Source: a virus
Length of the DNA: 25,234 nt
Strand: one strand, 5' to 3'
Virus record (IMG/VR): IMGVR_UViG_3300025853_000596
Coordinates: 1-25,234 of that record
Program-made: the position numbers and the translations under genes
Shown: positions 7,326-14,918 of the stretch, in pieces
Layout: each line of letters opens with the position of its first letter
Position numbering within the stretch: the stretch's first letter is position 1
Notes under the pieces: model-generated
Told to the model about the DNA's origin: nothing
The model's input: only the letters and a program-made list of their open reading frames with translations
Databases searched by the model: none

Positions 7326-8408
7326 TTAGTTTTTAATGTATTTTTTTCCGTTTATTTTAACTTCTAAATTTTCATCAAGTTTTAACATTCTATCAATTAT
7401 AACTTGGCAATATTTTGGATCAAGTTCCATTCCATAGCATTTGCGATTAAGTTGATGTGCTGCTACCATTGTTGAGCCTGATCCGAGAAAAATGTCTAAA
7501 ATTGGATTTTTGTTATCTATTAGATTTATGCACCATTCAATTAATTTTACTGGTTTCATTGTAGGATGCAATTTTGATTCCCTACCCCAATGATGTGAAA
7601 ATATTCTTGTATTTTTTCCTATATTACTCCAAGCCAACTCAAACTCACTAAAACTTAAACCATCATTTTTTTTATACCAACAAAGCCAATCGTTATTAAT
7701 TTCTAATTTATCAGCAAAATAATTTCCACCCCATACAATTGCTTTATCAACAAGTGATATTATATAATAAAAATCAGGAACTTCTTTGTCCCAATTATTT
7801 CCTCTATAAAAATCTTTTTTACCTGTTCCTAAAGTTTGTTTATTAGCATTAATACCATAAGGAGGATCAGTAATTAAATTTACAACACTTTTATTGATTA
7901 ACTTCGCCACTTGGTCTGAATCCGTACTATCGCCACATAGTAAACGATGCTCACCAATCTCTATTAAATCACCAAGCACAACATCAACTTGCATATCTTC
8001 AGGCTCAGAATAATCATCTTCTTCAGCTTCTAAAACTTCTTCTTCAAAAGGAAAACCATCTAAACCCCATTCTTCTAATTGCTGAACATCCCATTCATTC
8101 GCTAGTATGTCCCAATCCCATTCACCAAAGCCAACATTGTCTTTAACAATAAACTCTCTTTTTTGTTCTTCTGTCCATCCCTCAGCAATATCAATCCAAA
8201 CCTCAAACAACCCGGCAGACTTACACGCCTTTAAACGCATATTTCCGCCAAGAACAACCATATTCTCATCAACTACTATTGGCCGTTTCTCTAACATCTC
8301 AGGAAACGCCTTAATTGACTTGACTAATTTTTTAAATTTGGAATCTTTTATAAATCTAGGATTGTCCGGATTTTCTTTTACCGAAGCAATATTTACTTTT
8401 TGTTTCAT
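7326..8408 (-). CDS. ParB-like domain fused to a DNA amino-methyltransferase
   Basis: The 360-residue protein has an N-terminal ParB/sulfiredoxin-like domain (NPDNPRF at 13-19, KRPIVVDENMVVLGGNMRLK at about 41-60), an acidic linker (~120-140), and a C-terminal SAM-dependent methyltransferase. Motif IV is TDPPYG (180-185), then SKLHPTMKP (279-286) and motif I DIFLGSGST (305-313). DPPY marks N6-adenine or N4-cytosine methylation and the order IV before I marks the beta class. No restriction partner is adjacent, so it is probably an orphan protecting phage DNA. The recognition site cannot be read from sequence. Confidence 0.93.
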   Translation of the reverse strand: MKQKVNIASVKENPDNPRFIKDSKFKKLVKSIKAFPEMLEKRPIVVDENMVVLGGNMRLKACKSAGLFEVWIDIAEGWTEEQKREFIVKDNVGFGEWDWDILANEWDVQQLEEWGLDGFPFEEEVLEAEEDDYSEPEDMQVDVVLGDLIEIGEHRLLCGDSTDSDQVAKLINKSVVNLITDPPYGINANKQTLGTGKKDFYRGNNWDKEVPDFYYIISLVDKAIVWGGNYFADKLEINNDWLCWYKKNDGLSFSEFELAWSNIGKNTRIFSHHWGRESKLHPTMKPVKLIEWCINLIDNKNPILDIFLGSGSTMVAAHQLNRKCYGMELDPKYCQVIIDRMLKLDENLEVKINGKKYIKN

Positions 8409-8423
8409 TTGTAATTTAATTTG

Positions 8424-8609
8424 CTACTGATCCTGTGTAAACCAAACAAAAGAAATTCCAACTACCGCAATAAAGAATTGTAAACAATGTTCTGTTTCTC
8501 CGGTTAAATCTGTTTCTCCAAAATCGTCATCCATATTGGAATTCCAATAATTAGCACCAAAGCAAATTCCAAAAATTGCAAAAATTGTTGTGTTAAAGTT
8601 TATGTTCAT
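8424..8609 (-). CDS. Small membrane protein, unknown
   Basis: A 61-residue product with two hydrophobic segments, about residues 5-20 (NTTIFAIFGICFGANYW) and 44-57 (LQFFIAVVGISFVWF), separated by an acidic loop (MDDDFGETDLTGETE). It overlaps the previous gene by 4 nt as ATGA, which suggests coupled translation. The topology would suit an inner-membrane hairpin. No family is recognised. Confidence 0.6.
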   Translation of the reverse strand: MNINFNTTIFAIFGICFGANYWNSNMDDDFGETDLTGETEHCLQFFIAVVGISFVWFTQDQ

Positions 8610-8842
8610 ACTTGCCAGTATTTTTTGTAAATATACAAATATAATTCAATTACTTTTTTTTGAGCTTCCTCTTGCGTGTATATTTTTGGAGATACTTTAT
8701 TATCTCCATTTTCGTTTATTTCAACTTTCAAACCTTTTTTTGTAGGTAAAACGCCAACTGTAATATTGTTTTTTATGCACCATTGCATTGCCTTTCTGTG
8801 ATCGTCTGTTTGCGGTATGTTTATTTTTTTCTTTTTAGGCAT
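8606..8842 (-). CDS. Small unknown protein, 78 residues
   Basis: The gene begins directly after the cytosine methyltransferase stop and ends in an ATGA overlap with the next gene. The product begins MPKKKKINIPQTDDHRK, has a central beta-rich part (NITVGVLPTKKGLKVEINE) and a helical, aromatic tail (ELYLYIYKKYWQV). The beta-helix pattern hints at a small nucleic-acid-binding fold but no motif proves it. Function unknown. Confidence 0.65.
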   Translation of the reverse strand: MPKKKKINIPQTDDHRKAMQWCIKNNITVGVLPTKKGLKVEINENGDNKVSPKIYTQEEAQKKVIELYLYIYKKYWQV

Positions 8843-9487
8843 TTAAAAAAGAGTTGTTTGTTTTAAAATTTCATAACAAAGTTCTTTAGGTACTTTTGAT
8901 CTTTCATAATTATTTTTTAAACCTTGAGTACCAGTTCTGCTTCCTCTTGGTGCTGCTTCGTGATGGCATTTAGTATTTCCGTTAAAACACATTGCTCTTG
9001 GTTTCCATCCTTTAGGATTAAATAAATCCCTAATGTTATTTGAAAAAATATCAGTAGGCTTCATTCTTGTATCACCATAACTGCAATAAGTAACAGTTGT
9101 TCTATCCATTCCTTTCATAAAATACATTTTTCTAAGCATAGCTCTAGGATTTTCTATATAATAAATACAATTCCACTTCTCATAAAGATTATTAAGTTTT
9201 ATATTCATTCTATCACATTTAGCAGCAAAGTCAGTTTTAGGTTTACCATCATTATATCTATGATAAGATATTGCCGCCATAGAATAAGTTGTACAAGGTC
9301 TGCCATCAATAACAACATCCGGAATCCAAGGAAGCATATCTTCTGTTAAATATTCAATATCAATTACTAAATCTATTCCATCAAATTTTTTCCAATCTAC
9401 ACTAAAAACTTCATAGTTTAATTCTTCTGCTATTTTTCCCCAGGAACGACTACCGGCAAATAACTCCAATAATTTAATTTTTTTCAT
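8843..9487 (-). CDS. Small C5-cytosine DNA methyltransferase
   Basis: At 214 residues this is much shorter than typical Dcm-type enzymes (about 330-450). Motif I is LLELFAGSRSWG (6-17), motif II contains FSVDW (28-32), and motif IV is IDGRPCTTYS with the probable catalytic Cys at about 65. Motif VI appears as YIENPR (110-115) in place of the usual ENV. A separate target-recognition domain is not obvious, so specificity may be low or supplied otherwise. Together with the amino-methyltransferase two genes downstream it forms a DNA-modification island. Similar short ENPR-type enzymes occur in other phages, as I recall. Confidence 0.85.
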   Translation of the reverse strand: MKKIKLLELFAGSRSWGKIAEELNYEVFSVDWKKFDGIDLVIDIEYLTEDMLPWIPDVVIDGRPCTTYSMAAISYHRYNDGKPKTDFAAKCDRMNIKLNNLYEKWNCIYYIENPRAMLRKMYFMKGMDRTTVTYCSYGDTRMKPTDIFSNNIRDLFNPKGWKPRAMCFNGNTKCHHEAAPRGSRTGTQGLKNNYERSKVPKELCYEILKQTTLF

Positions 9488-9498
9488 TTTTTTTATTT

Positions 9499-11175
9499 TT
9501 AAAATGGTACATCGTCATCGGTAACAACTTCAAACCTTTTTGTATTTAAATCAACATCTCTGTAAACACCGCCGTTTTTAAAATCAGGAGCAATGTCAAA
9601 GTCTCCAAGCTGTCCGTTTTCCTTACGCTTTACCTTTTCAACATACATTTTTACAATATCTGAATTAAATTTAGTGCGTTGGCCGATACATCTATAAACA
9701 ATTAATCCGTTGTAGGCCTTATTAAAAAAGTCAGCAGAGCCACTAATATCATATAAAGTTGGCTTTTTATAGTTTCCGTTTTCGCTTTCTATTTTTCTAG
9801 GATGCGCCACTAAAAACAAATGAGTATTTGTTTGCTGACAAAATTGAGTAATTTCTGATAATACTTTTCCAATATAGGAATGGTCTCTTTGTGCTGAATG
9901 GTCGAGCATATTCCAAGGATCAATAACACAAACATTAATTCCTTTTTGAAATACCAACTCTTTAAAATGGTTTAATATTGCTTTTAGAGTTAGATTTTCT
10001 AAATCTATTTTTACCCAATAAAAATGATCTTCAATAAAATCTTTTGTGTTGTTTAGTTGGTTACTATCGCAATTAGTTTCGTTTAACTTGTTTGCAATTC
10101 TTTTTATATGGCCCTCATAAGGAAAAGATTCAGGAGCAAAAATTGCGCATCTCATATCGTAGGTTGTCGCCAGGTTGCAAAATATTTGATCCATAACGTC
10201 AGACTTTCCTGAATTTGGAATACCAGTAACAACTGTCCACTCTCCTAAAGACATTTTAAAATAGTTATCAGAATTAGGTAAACCAATTGAATAGTTTTTA
10301 ACTCCGGCCTCATTATAATTTAAAACAGATTGCCAAATATCATCAACATTTAAAACACCCTCTAAAGGAAAGTTTTTAGCACCTTTAATTACGTTTCTTA
10401 ATGTTTCGGCTCCCTTAGATATTAAAATTTCGTTAGCGTCGTTATAATCGCCAAAATCAACGTATTTGCAACGATAGGCTCCAAATCTTCTAGCAAGTTC
10501 TTTTCTGAGTTCAATTCCCGGATTGTCATTATCTGTACAAAGTATTATTTCTTTTTTATCTTTAAAATACTGCCAACAGTTATCCAAGTATTCAAGTCTT
10601 TGGCTACCTTTAGACGCACCATTTGGAACAGAACAAACGGAATAAATACCAGCTTCGTGTAAAGTTAAAGCATCCATTTCACCCTCGACAATATAAATTT
10701 TGTCCATTTCTTTAATATTGTCAAGGCCATAAAATATAAGTTCCGCACCTGAAACCATTTTAAAATTCTTTTGTGCGTCTCTATATTTTACGTTTACTAA
10801 TTGATTTTCTCTGTAATAATTAAAATTTACGGCTCTACGCTTTGCGTTTACTTGTGGAAAATATTCCATTGATTGCCCTACTTTCCAATGTTTTAAAGTT
10901 GGCTCTGTGATGCCTCTATTTTTAAACCATTCAATTACTGGTGCCGATAAATCTAATTTTATTTTTTGAGGAACAATATATTCTTGTTTTTTCTCAAATT
11001 TTGTTGTGCCTCCCCAACCACAGTTGTGGCAATTCCAAAGGCCCTTGTCAAGATCAACAGACAAACATTTATCACGTTTGTTTTTTCTTGTTTGGCTACA
11101 TTTTGGGCATTGTGTTTTAATTTTGCCGGTCGTTTTATTGCCGACATCAATATTGAAGTCCTGAAATGTTTTCAT
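9499..11175 (-). CDS. DNA primase-helicase (T7 gp4 / Twinkle-like)
   Basis: The 558-residue protein combines primase and hexameric helicase. An N-terminal zinc ribbon has CPKC (23-26) and CHNC (49-52). A Toprim domain follows with YIVEGEMDAL (161-170) and LCTDNDNPG (212-220). The RecA-like helicase has GIPNSGKS (318-325) as Walker A, INVCVIDPWN (~413-422) as Walker B and HLFLVAHPRK near 455. The last residues are TDDDVPF, an acidic tail ending in Phe that resembles the SSB C-terminal tip. No DNA polymerase gene is in the window, so it may work with the host replicase. The 11176-11215 leader has no Shine-Dalgarno sequence. Confidence 0.94.
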   Translation of the reverse strand: MKTFQDFNIDVGNKTTGKIKTQCPKCSQTRKNKRDKCLSVDLDKGLWNCHNCGWGGTTKFEKKQEYIVPQKIKLDLSAPVIEWFKNRGITEPTLKHWKVGQSMEYFPQVNAKRRAVNFNYYRENQLVNVKYRDAQKNFKMVSGAELIFYGLDNIKEMDKIYIVEGEMDALTLHEAGIYSVCSVPNGASKGSQRLEYLDNCWQYFKDKKEIILCTDNDNPGIELRKELARRFGAYRCKYVDFGDYNDANEILISKGAETLRNVIKGAKNFPLEGVLNVDDIWQSVLNYNEAGVKNYSIGLPNSDNYFKMSLGEWTVVTGIPNSGKSDVMDQIFCNLATTYDMRCAIFAPESFPYEGHIKRIANKLNETNCDSNQLNNTKDFIEDHFYWVKIDLENLTLKAILNHFKELVFQKGINVCVIDPWNMLDHSAQRDHSYIGKVLSEITQFCQQTNTHLFLVAHPRKIESENGNYKKPTLYDISGSADFFNKAYNGLIVYRCIGQRTKFNSDIVKMYVEKVKRKENGQLGDFDIAPDFKNGGVYRDVDLNTKRFEVVTDDDVPF

Positions 11176-11215
11176 AAAGTTTTGTTTGTTTTGCTAAATT
11201 AGAAAAAATATTTTA

Positions 11216-11377
11216 TTATTTCAACTCTAATATTTCTTTTTTTAACTGATCAATTTTTTGTTGCTTTAATTCTGCTAAAAATTTAAGCCTTAAAATTTCT
11301 AATTTACCTGGCAAAAACCAGTCATCAGGATAATTTACTTCAATGTAATTTTGAATTTCTTTTAATGTTTCTTCCAT
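11216..11377 (-). CDS. Small coiled-coil-like protein, 53 residues
   Basis: The frame opens at ATG 11377, overlapping the end of the preceding 44-codon gene by 16 nt, and ends with TAA at 11216. The peptide begins MEETLKEIQNYIEVNYPDDW, continues FLPGKLEIL and ends in a Leu/Lys/Glu-rich helix (KQQKIDQLKKEILELK) that could form a short coiled coil. It shares a D-W-F-x-P element with its upstream neighbour. No function is known. Confidence 0.6.
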   Translation of the reverse strand: MEETLKEIQNYIEVNYPDDWFLPGKLEILRLKFLAELKQQKIDQLKKEILELK

Positions 11378-11496
11378 TTTTTACGTTTTTTTTTGTTTTT
11401 AATTCTTGTTTCTTGTTTTGGTAAAGGCGTTTTATATTTTTTAGGAAAAAACCAATCAGTAAATCCTAAAATTGTATCATAATTAATTTTTATCAT
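11362..11496 (-). CDS. Small basic protein, 44 residues
   Basis: ATG at 11496, 1 nt after the upstream gene's stop, and TAA at 11362. The N-terminal half is MIKINYDTILGFTDWFFPKK and the C-terminal half is very basic (KNKKKRKKWKKH), which suggests nucleic-acid binding. Its PLPKQETRIKN stretch resembles PLPKTTEFKN near the end of the nuclease encoded just upstream, and its DWFFP resembles DWFLP in the next gene, so parts of these genes may be related by duplication. Confidence 0.55.
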   Translation of the reverse strand: MIKINYDTILGFTDWFFPKKYKTPLPKQETRIKNKKKRKKWKKH

Positions 11497-11497
11497 T

Positions 11498-11908
11498 CTA
11501 CTTTAATTGTTTTGATTTATTAATATTTATTGTTGCTATTTCCTTACTAATATAATTATTGTTTTTAAACTCTGTTGTTTTTGGTAGAGGTTTTTTAAAC
11601 CATTCTAACTTTAGATCCTTTAAATTAAATAAATAAATTCCTTTCGGTGTGCTATTTATGTAAATTGGAACGTCGCCATACTTTTTTGATTCTTTTATTA
11701 AATATTCGTATTTAGGTTTTTCAATAATTAGTTTGTCATAATGAGCAGCTCTGCATTTAAGTTCGATTCTGTTTTTTGTTTCAATATCGTAACAATCAGA
11801 TTTTGAAAAATTTTTACTTGTATCAACTAATAAATTATAATAGTTTTCTGATAACCATTCAAACAAATCAGATTCACGCCATTTGGATAAGCATTTACTT
11901 ATTGCCAT
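11498..11908 (-). CDS. Probable PD-(D/E)XK-type nuclease, 136 residues
   Basis: The middle of the protein has the strand pattern DCYDIETKNRIELKCRAAH, with an acidic residue near 38-41 and E-L-K at 49-51, then YGDVPIYINSTPKGIYLFNL. This alternation fits the core of small restriction-like or Holliday-junction-resolvase-like nucleases. The N-terminal helix contains KWRESDLFEWL. It overlaps the initiator gene by 14 nt and lies in the replication module, so processing of replication or recombination intermediates is plausible. The catalytic assignment is by pattern only. Confidence 0.65.
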   Translation of the reverse strand: MAISKCLSKWRESDLFEWLSENYYNLLVDTSKNFSKSDCYDIETKNRIELKCRAAHYDKLIIEKPKYEYLIKESKKYGDVPIYINSTPKGIYLFNLKDLKLEWFKKPLPKTTEFKNNNYISKEIATININKSKQLK

Positions 11909-12785
11909 TTATAACGTATTTTTTAAGTTCCTGGAACTCGTTTGTTTGTAATGTTTGTTTAATATTAAACTCATATAATTCACCGCCTTTTGTTTTTGCG
12001 CCTAATTCTTTTTGTCCAGTTGCCGGAGAGGTATAAATATAATATTCAACAATCCCTTTTATTTTATTGTAGCCTATTGGCTTAGTCTTAGAACGATAAT
12101 CCTCCATAAAACGATCAATATACTTAATCCCGTTTTTATCTGTGTTTCTGAGTTTTAAAATGCTTAAAAAGTTTTTTGACCAAAATTGGTCATTTCTTAA
12201 ATCTTTTGCCACGTTGTAAACATCTCGTAAATTGTATTTATCTATGCGCTGAATTTTATTCAAACAGTCTAGCCATTTATTTTTTTGTGTTTCTGTTTTC
12301 GGTCTATAATTTAAAGGAAAAAGACTTATAAAATGTGGAAACGCCTTAATAGTAACTTCATCAAATATTGGCGCTTTTACATTTTGTACATTATTCTTTT
12401 TTATATTATTATTATTGTTATATGTATATATAACCTTGCGCTTTTCGTCAATAGGGGTATTGACTTTTTCGTCAATAGGTATTGCGTTTTTTGTCAATAG
12501 GGTAGAAATATAAATTCTACGCTCTTTAATCTGTTTTGTACCTTTTTCATAAATCATTTTTAACTTTATAAATTTATTTCGATCCAGGTTTGCAATCCAT
12601 CTTGAAACGGTAGATTTTGAAACATTATAGAGTTGAGAAAAATAGTCATTAGAGGCGAAGCAATAGCCTTTTTCATTTGCCAAGGCGGTCAATTCGCCGT
12701 ACATTAACTTTTCGTTTGCTTTTAAATTTTTAGCGTATCTGACCTCTGCCGGTATTACGGCATAATAGTTTTTTTTGTTTTCCAT
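11895..12785 (-). CDS. Replication initiator-like protein (winged HTH), origin inside the gene
   Basis: I chose ATG 12785 (MENKKNYYAVIP) because the in-frame ATG at 12833 would overlap the preceding gene. The product is 296 residues. Residues ~1-90 form a winged HTH common in phage and plasmid replication proteins (KLMYGELTALANEKGYCFAS, then STVSRWIANLDRNKFIKL). A low-complexity linker with PIDEKVNTPIDEKRK and NNNNNIKKNN follows, then a conserved C-terminal part. The linker DNA carries three iterons and an AT-rich tract, as in lambda gene O. The primase-helicase lies downstream, so the protein probably opens the origin and recruits it. Confidence 0.8.
   Translation of the reverse strand: MENKKNYYAVIPAEVRYAKNLKANEKLMYGELTALANEKGYCFASNDYFSQLYNVSKSTVSRWIANLDRNKFIKLKMIYEKGTKQIKERRIYISTLLTKNAIPIDEKVNTPIDEKRKVIYTYNNNNNIKKNNVQNVKAPIFDEVTIKAFPHFISLFPLNYRPKTETQKNKWLDCLNKIQRIDKYNLRDVYNVAKDLRNDQFWSKNFLSILKLRNTDKNGIKYIDRFMEDYRSKTKPIGYNKIKGIVEYYIYTSPATGQKELGAKTKGGELYEFNIKQTLQTNEFQELKKYVINGNK
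12382..12502. other. Candidate replication origin: three iterons plus AT-rich tract
   Basis: On the plus strand GTCAATAGG occurs at 12447-12455, 12471-12479 and 12493-12501, each preceded by a T-tract (TTTTCGTCAATAGG twice, TTTTTTGTCAATAGG once), with spacings of 24 and 22 nt. Directly beside them, about 12382-12434 is almost pure A/T and contains the inverted repeat GTTATAT / ATATAAC (12417-12423, 12428-12434). Iterons next to an unwinding element inside an initiator gene is the lambda-type origin layout. Confidence 0.65.
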
Positions 12786-12799
12786 TTTCAAAAAAATTT

Positions 12800-13045
12800 T
12801 TACAAATTTAGCTGATATTTTACTGAATCGCAAAATTTTCTTAGTTCTTCAAAAATCTTTTTAAAATCTTCTAAAGAAATTTCAGTATCCTCGTACTTGT
12901 ACCAAAGCAACTCAATAAGTAAATCAAATTCAACTCTTGTCGATTCGCCAATGTAATTGTAATTTACTGATTCATCAATTGTTTTGCTTTGCGTGTACCT
13001 TACCTTTTGTAAATCAGGATTAAAATAAATAATTTTGTACTTCAT
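12800..13045 (-). CDS. Small unknown protein, 81 residues
   Basis: The gene lies 2 nt after the VRR-NUC gene. The product begins with beta-like segments (MKYKIIYFNPDLQKVRYTQS) and continues with an acidic helical half (LLIELLWYKYEDTEISLEDF, then ELRKFCDSVKYQL). I do not recognise the family. Position between a nuclease and the initiator suggests an accessory replication or recombination protein, but this is only context. Confidence 0.65.
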   Translation of the reverse strand: MKYKIIYFNPDLQKVRYTQSKTIDESVNYNYIGESTRVEFDLLIELLWYKYEDTEISLEDFKKIFEELRKFCDSVKYQLNL

Positions 13046-13047
13046 TT

Positions 13048-13422
13048 TTATACGCTTTTAAAATAATTATCAATAGTTTCTTTGCAATCTTCAAAGTTAT
13101 TTAACCAAATAGCCTCCCAATTGCATTTTTTAAGCCATTTAAGCCATTCTTTTTGCTTTGGGGTAGGCTTATTGTATTTATATTTTAATTCTATCGCTAA
13201 ACCGCTTCTTTTTGCGTTTGGTGTAAAAATTAATAGATCCGGAATACCTGGCTTAGTGCCAAGATATTTTAATTTGTATTGTTCAAAAGGCGATCTTTTA
13301 CCCTCGTTCATTGGGTGCGTAAAAATTGCATTCGGATATTGCATCTGAATATAATTAATTACAGCCCTTTGGAGTAAATCCTCGCCTTTTAAATACTTTT
13401 GGTATGGGTTTGCTCTAGCCAT
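13048..13422 (-). CDS. VRR-NUC domain nuclease
   Basis: A 124-residue stand-alone VRR-NUC protein. The family pattern is visible as an N-terminal EDLLQRAVINYI helix, KPGIPDLLIF (Asp ~62), GLAIELKYKYNKPTPKQ with E78-L-K80 as the catalytic core and Gln ~90, then KEWLKWLKKCNWEAIWL. Phage VRR-NUC proteins are thought to resolve branched DNA during replication or recombination. Its ATG shares one base with the TAA of the upstream small gene (TAATG). Confidence 0.9.
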   Translation of the reverse strand: MARANPYQKYLKGEDLLQRAVINYIQMQYPNAIFTHPMNEGKRSPFEQYKLKYLGTKPGIPDLLIFTPNAKRSGLAIELKYKYNKPTPKQKEWLKWLKKCNWEAIWLNNFEDCKETIDNYFKSV

Positions 13423-13565
13423 TAAATTGCATTGTCTAAAACTCCTATAATGTGCCTAATCTCAGAACGTTCTAATTCTGAAAAAAATAACTTTCCATCT
13501 TTGTAAATTGTTACTTTGTAATAATCTTTTTGTGTTTGTTCTATTTTTACTTCTAGTTCATCCAT
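13422..13565 (-). CDS. Small unknown protein, 47 residues
   Basis: ATG at 13565 overlaps the end of the DnaA-like gene by 13 nt; the TAA at 13422 overlaps the VRR-NUC ATG by one base. The peptide begins MDELEVKIEQTQKDYYKVTI and ends SEIRHIIGVLDNAI. The pattern looks like a two-stranded sheet followed by a helix. Tight packing on both sides supports it as a real gene. Function unknown. Confidence 0.6.
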   Translation of the reverse strand: MDELEVKIEQTQKDYYKVTIYKDGKLFFSELERSEIRHIIGVLDNAI

Positions 13566-13990
13566 ATTAATGGCTTTTTTTGTTGGGTTAATGTTTCAGG
13601 TTTTTCTTCGTTAGCTAAATATTTTTCTCTTTTCTCTTTTAACTTATTTAGCCTAAAAAGTAAAATGTGTATTTCGCTTTCAATATCAGTTATTAATACC
13701 TCTTGATTTTCCATAAAAAAATTATTTTCAATCAGCTTGTATTTTTCTTTAAAATAAGGATCGTAATTTAACAAGTCCTTTGCGCTTTTAACGTGGTGAA
13801 CTATTGTTGCGTGATTCATATTTAAAAATTTACCTACTTGAACGTATCTAAATCCTTTAACTTCATTAAAAGCAACTAAGCAAAATATTTTTTTTGCATC
13901 TACAACCTCACGCAAACGACTTTTTTGCCTTGGATCTTGTTTTAAATGCCTAATAACTAAATTTCTCAACAATTCTAATTGCTCTAACAT
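13553..13990 (-). CDS. DnaA domain IV-like DNA-binding protein
   Basis: The 145-residue product resembles only the C-terminal DNA-binding domain of DnaA. EVVDAKKIFCLVAFNEV (28-44) matches the first helices, and VGKFLNMNHATIVHHVKSAK (52-71) matches the DnaA signature around H-A/S-T-V/I-x-H. The AAA+ ATPase domain is absent. Residues ~75-145 are charged and helical (ITDIESEIHILLFRLNKLKE), possibly a partner-binding part. It may bind DnaA boxes or related sites to divert or regulate replication initiation. It is an intact small protein, not a visible fragment. Confidence 0.8.
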   Translation of the reverse strand: MLEQLELLRNLVIRHLKQDPRQKSRLREVVDAKKIFCLVAFNEVKGFRYVQVGKFLNMNHATIVHHVKSAKDLLNYDPYFKEKYKLIENNFFMENQEVLITDIESEIHILLFRLNKLKEKREKYLANEEKPETLTQQKKPLIWMN

Positions 13991-13993
13991 ATA

Positions 13994-14122
13994 CTATTCC
14001 TTTTCTTCAATTTTATTTAATACGCTATAAAGCAATTCAATTTCTTTGTCTAAAAATGGCAGCTTTTCCATTCTTTGTGCCATTTCGTAAAGTGTTTCCA
14101 ATTTTTTAATTTTTAATTTCAT
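13994..14122 (-). CDS. Small helical protein, 42 residues
   Basis: ATG 14122 to TAG 13994, filling the space between the RecE-like gene and the DnaA-like gene with 3 and 11 nt to spare. The peptide (starts MKLKIKKLETLYEMAQRMEK, ends VLNKIEEKE) is a continuous charged helix with hydrophobic residues at heptad-like spacing, so a coiled coil is possible. No family recognised. Confidence 0.55.
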   Translation of the reverse strand: MKLKIKKLETLYEMAQRMEKLPFLDKEIELLYSVLNKIEEKE

Positions 14123-14133
14123 TTTTGTTTTTT

Positions 14134-14916
14134 TTATAATATTAAACTTCCATCTTCTGAAAACTCGTTCCAGTTGTAACCCGAAATAATTCCGGTATCT
14201 TTATATATTTTCCAATCGCTAAACGCTCTTTTCCAAGCTCTGCGGCCTTGATTAATCATTTCTTCACTTAATCCGTAAACCTCTACTGAAAAAGGATAAT
14301 TAGTTTCAACCGCTATAAATCTAAAATTTTCAGCCGGTATTCCTAACATATCCGAATAAAAAGCACATTGTAAATGATAGCCGTATTTATAAATATCTCT
14401 TTTAAACGCCATTGGCGTATTGTTTTGGCAAGTTTTAACGTCGCTAATAAAGTTTTCAATTTTGTTTAGGCAATCAGGCCTTACACGAACTTGCAAACCC
14501 TCGTGTTCTAAGTAATGCGACAATTCAATTTCGCCTTTGCAATATTTTTGTGCTAAATCGTGATTCCTAAAGTTGTTAAGAATCGCAGTAATTTTTTGGT
14601 GATCGTCAAAGGAAACAATTTGTTTTCCCTCTGCTTTTTCAATTTCAATAGCATATTGTTTTTTTCCTGGAGTTGTTCTTCTATCTATTTTTGGTAAAAC
14701 GTGAAAATCTTTGTAATACAATTCCGGTTCTAGCATTGCACAATGCACCGCAGTTCCTAAAGCCATTGCAGAAGATTCAAAAGGCTTTTGATTTATAAAA
14801 TGATAAACCGATTTTTCAAATATTTTTTTTAAACCTGAAGCGCTTATTCCAGGTGATGAATGATATTTTTCATTACTATCAAATAACGCTTTTATTTCTT
14901 TTTGTTTTGTTTGCAT
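14134..14916 (-). CDS. RecE-like exonuclease (PD-(D/E)XK, exodeoxyribonuclease VIII family)
   Basis: The 260-residue protein has the family layout: ISASGLKKIFEKSVYHF (24-40), GTAVHCAMLEPE (54-65, His ~58), VRVRPDCL (143-150, Asp ~148), ISDVKTCQ (157-164, Asp ~159 and Lys ~161) and YGYHLQCAFYSDM (178-190, Gln ~183, Tyr ~187). These are the metal-binding and catalytic positions of RecE/lambda-exo-type nucleases, which degrade one strand of duplex DNA to expose 3' tails. The Rad52-like protein encoded upstream would anneal those tails, giving a two-component recombination system. Length suggests the isolated nuclease domain. Confidence 0.9.
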   Translation of the reverse strand: MQTKQKEIKALFDSNEKYHSSPGISASGLKKIFEKSVYHFINQKPFESSAMALGTAVHCAMLEPELYYKDFHVLPKIDRRTTPGKKQYAIEIEKAEGKQIVSFDDHQKITAILNNFRNHDLAQKYCKGEIELSHYLEHEGLQVRVRPDCLNKIENFISDVKTCQNNTPMAFKRDIYKYGYHLQCAFYSDMLGIPAENFRFIAVETNYPFSVEVYGLSEEMINQGRRAWKRAFSDWKIYKDTGIISGYNWNEFSEDGSLIL

Positions 14917-14918
14917 AT

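Noticed and set aside
8107-8430. Plus-strand 107-codon frame
   Set aside because: It is opposite the ParB domain of the methyltransferase and its Ser/Phe/Pro-rich peptide looks like reverse-complement translation.
10959-11202. Extra frames on both strands over the primase zinc-ribbon region
   Set aside because: They overlap the zinc-ribbon coding region, whose Cys pairs and reading frame are clear.
12382-12502. CRISPR-like array
   Set aside because: Repeats are only about 9-15 nt with 22-24 nt period and lie inside a coding gene; this fits iterons.
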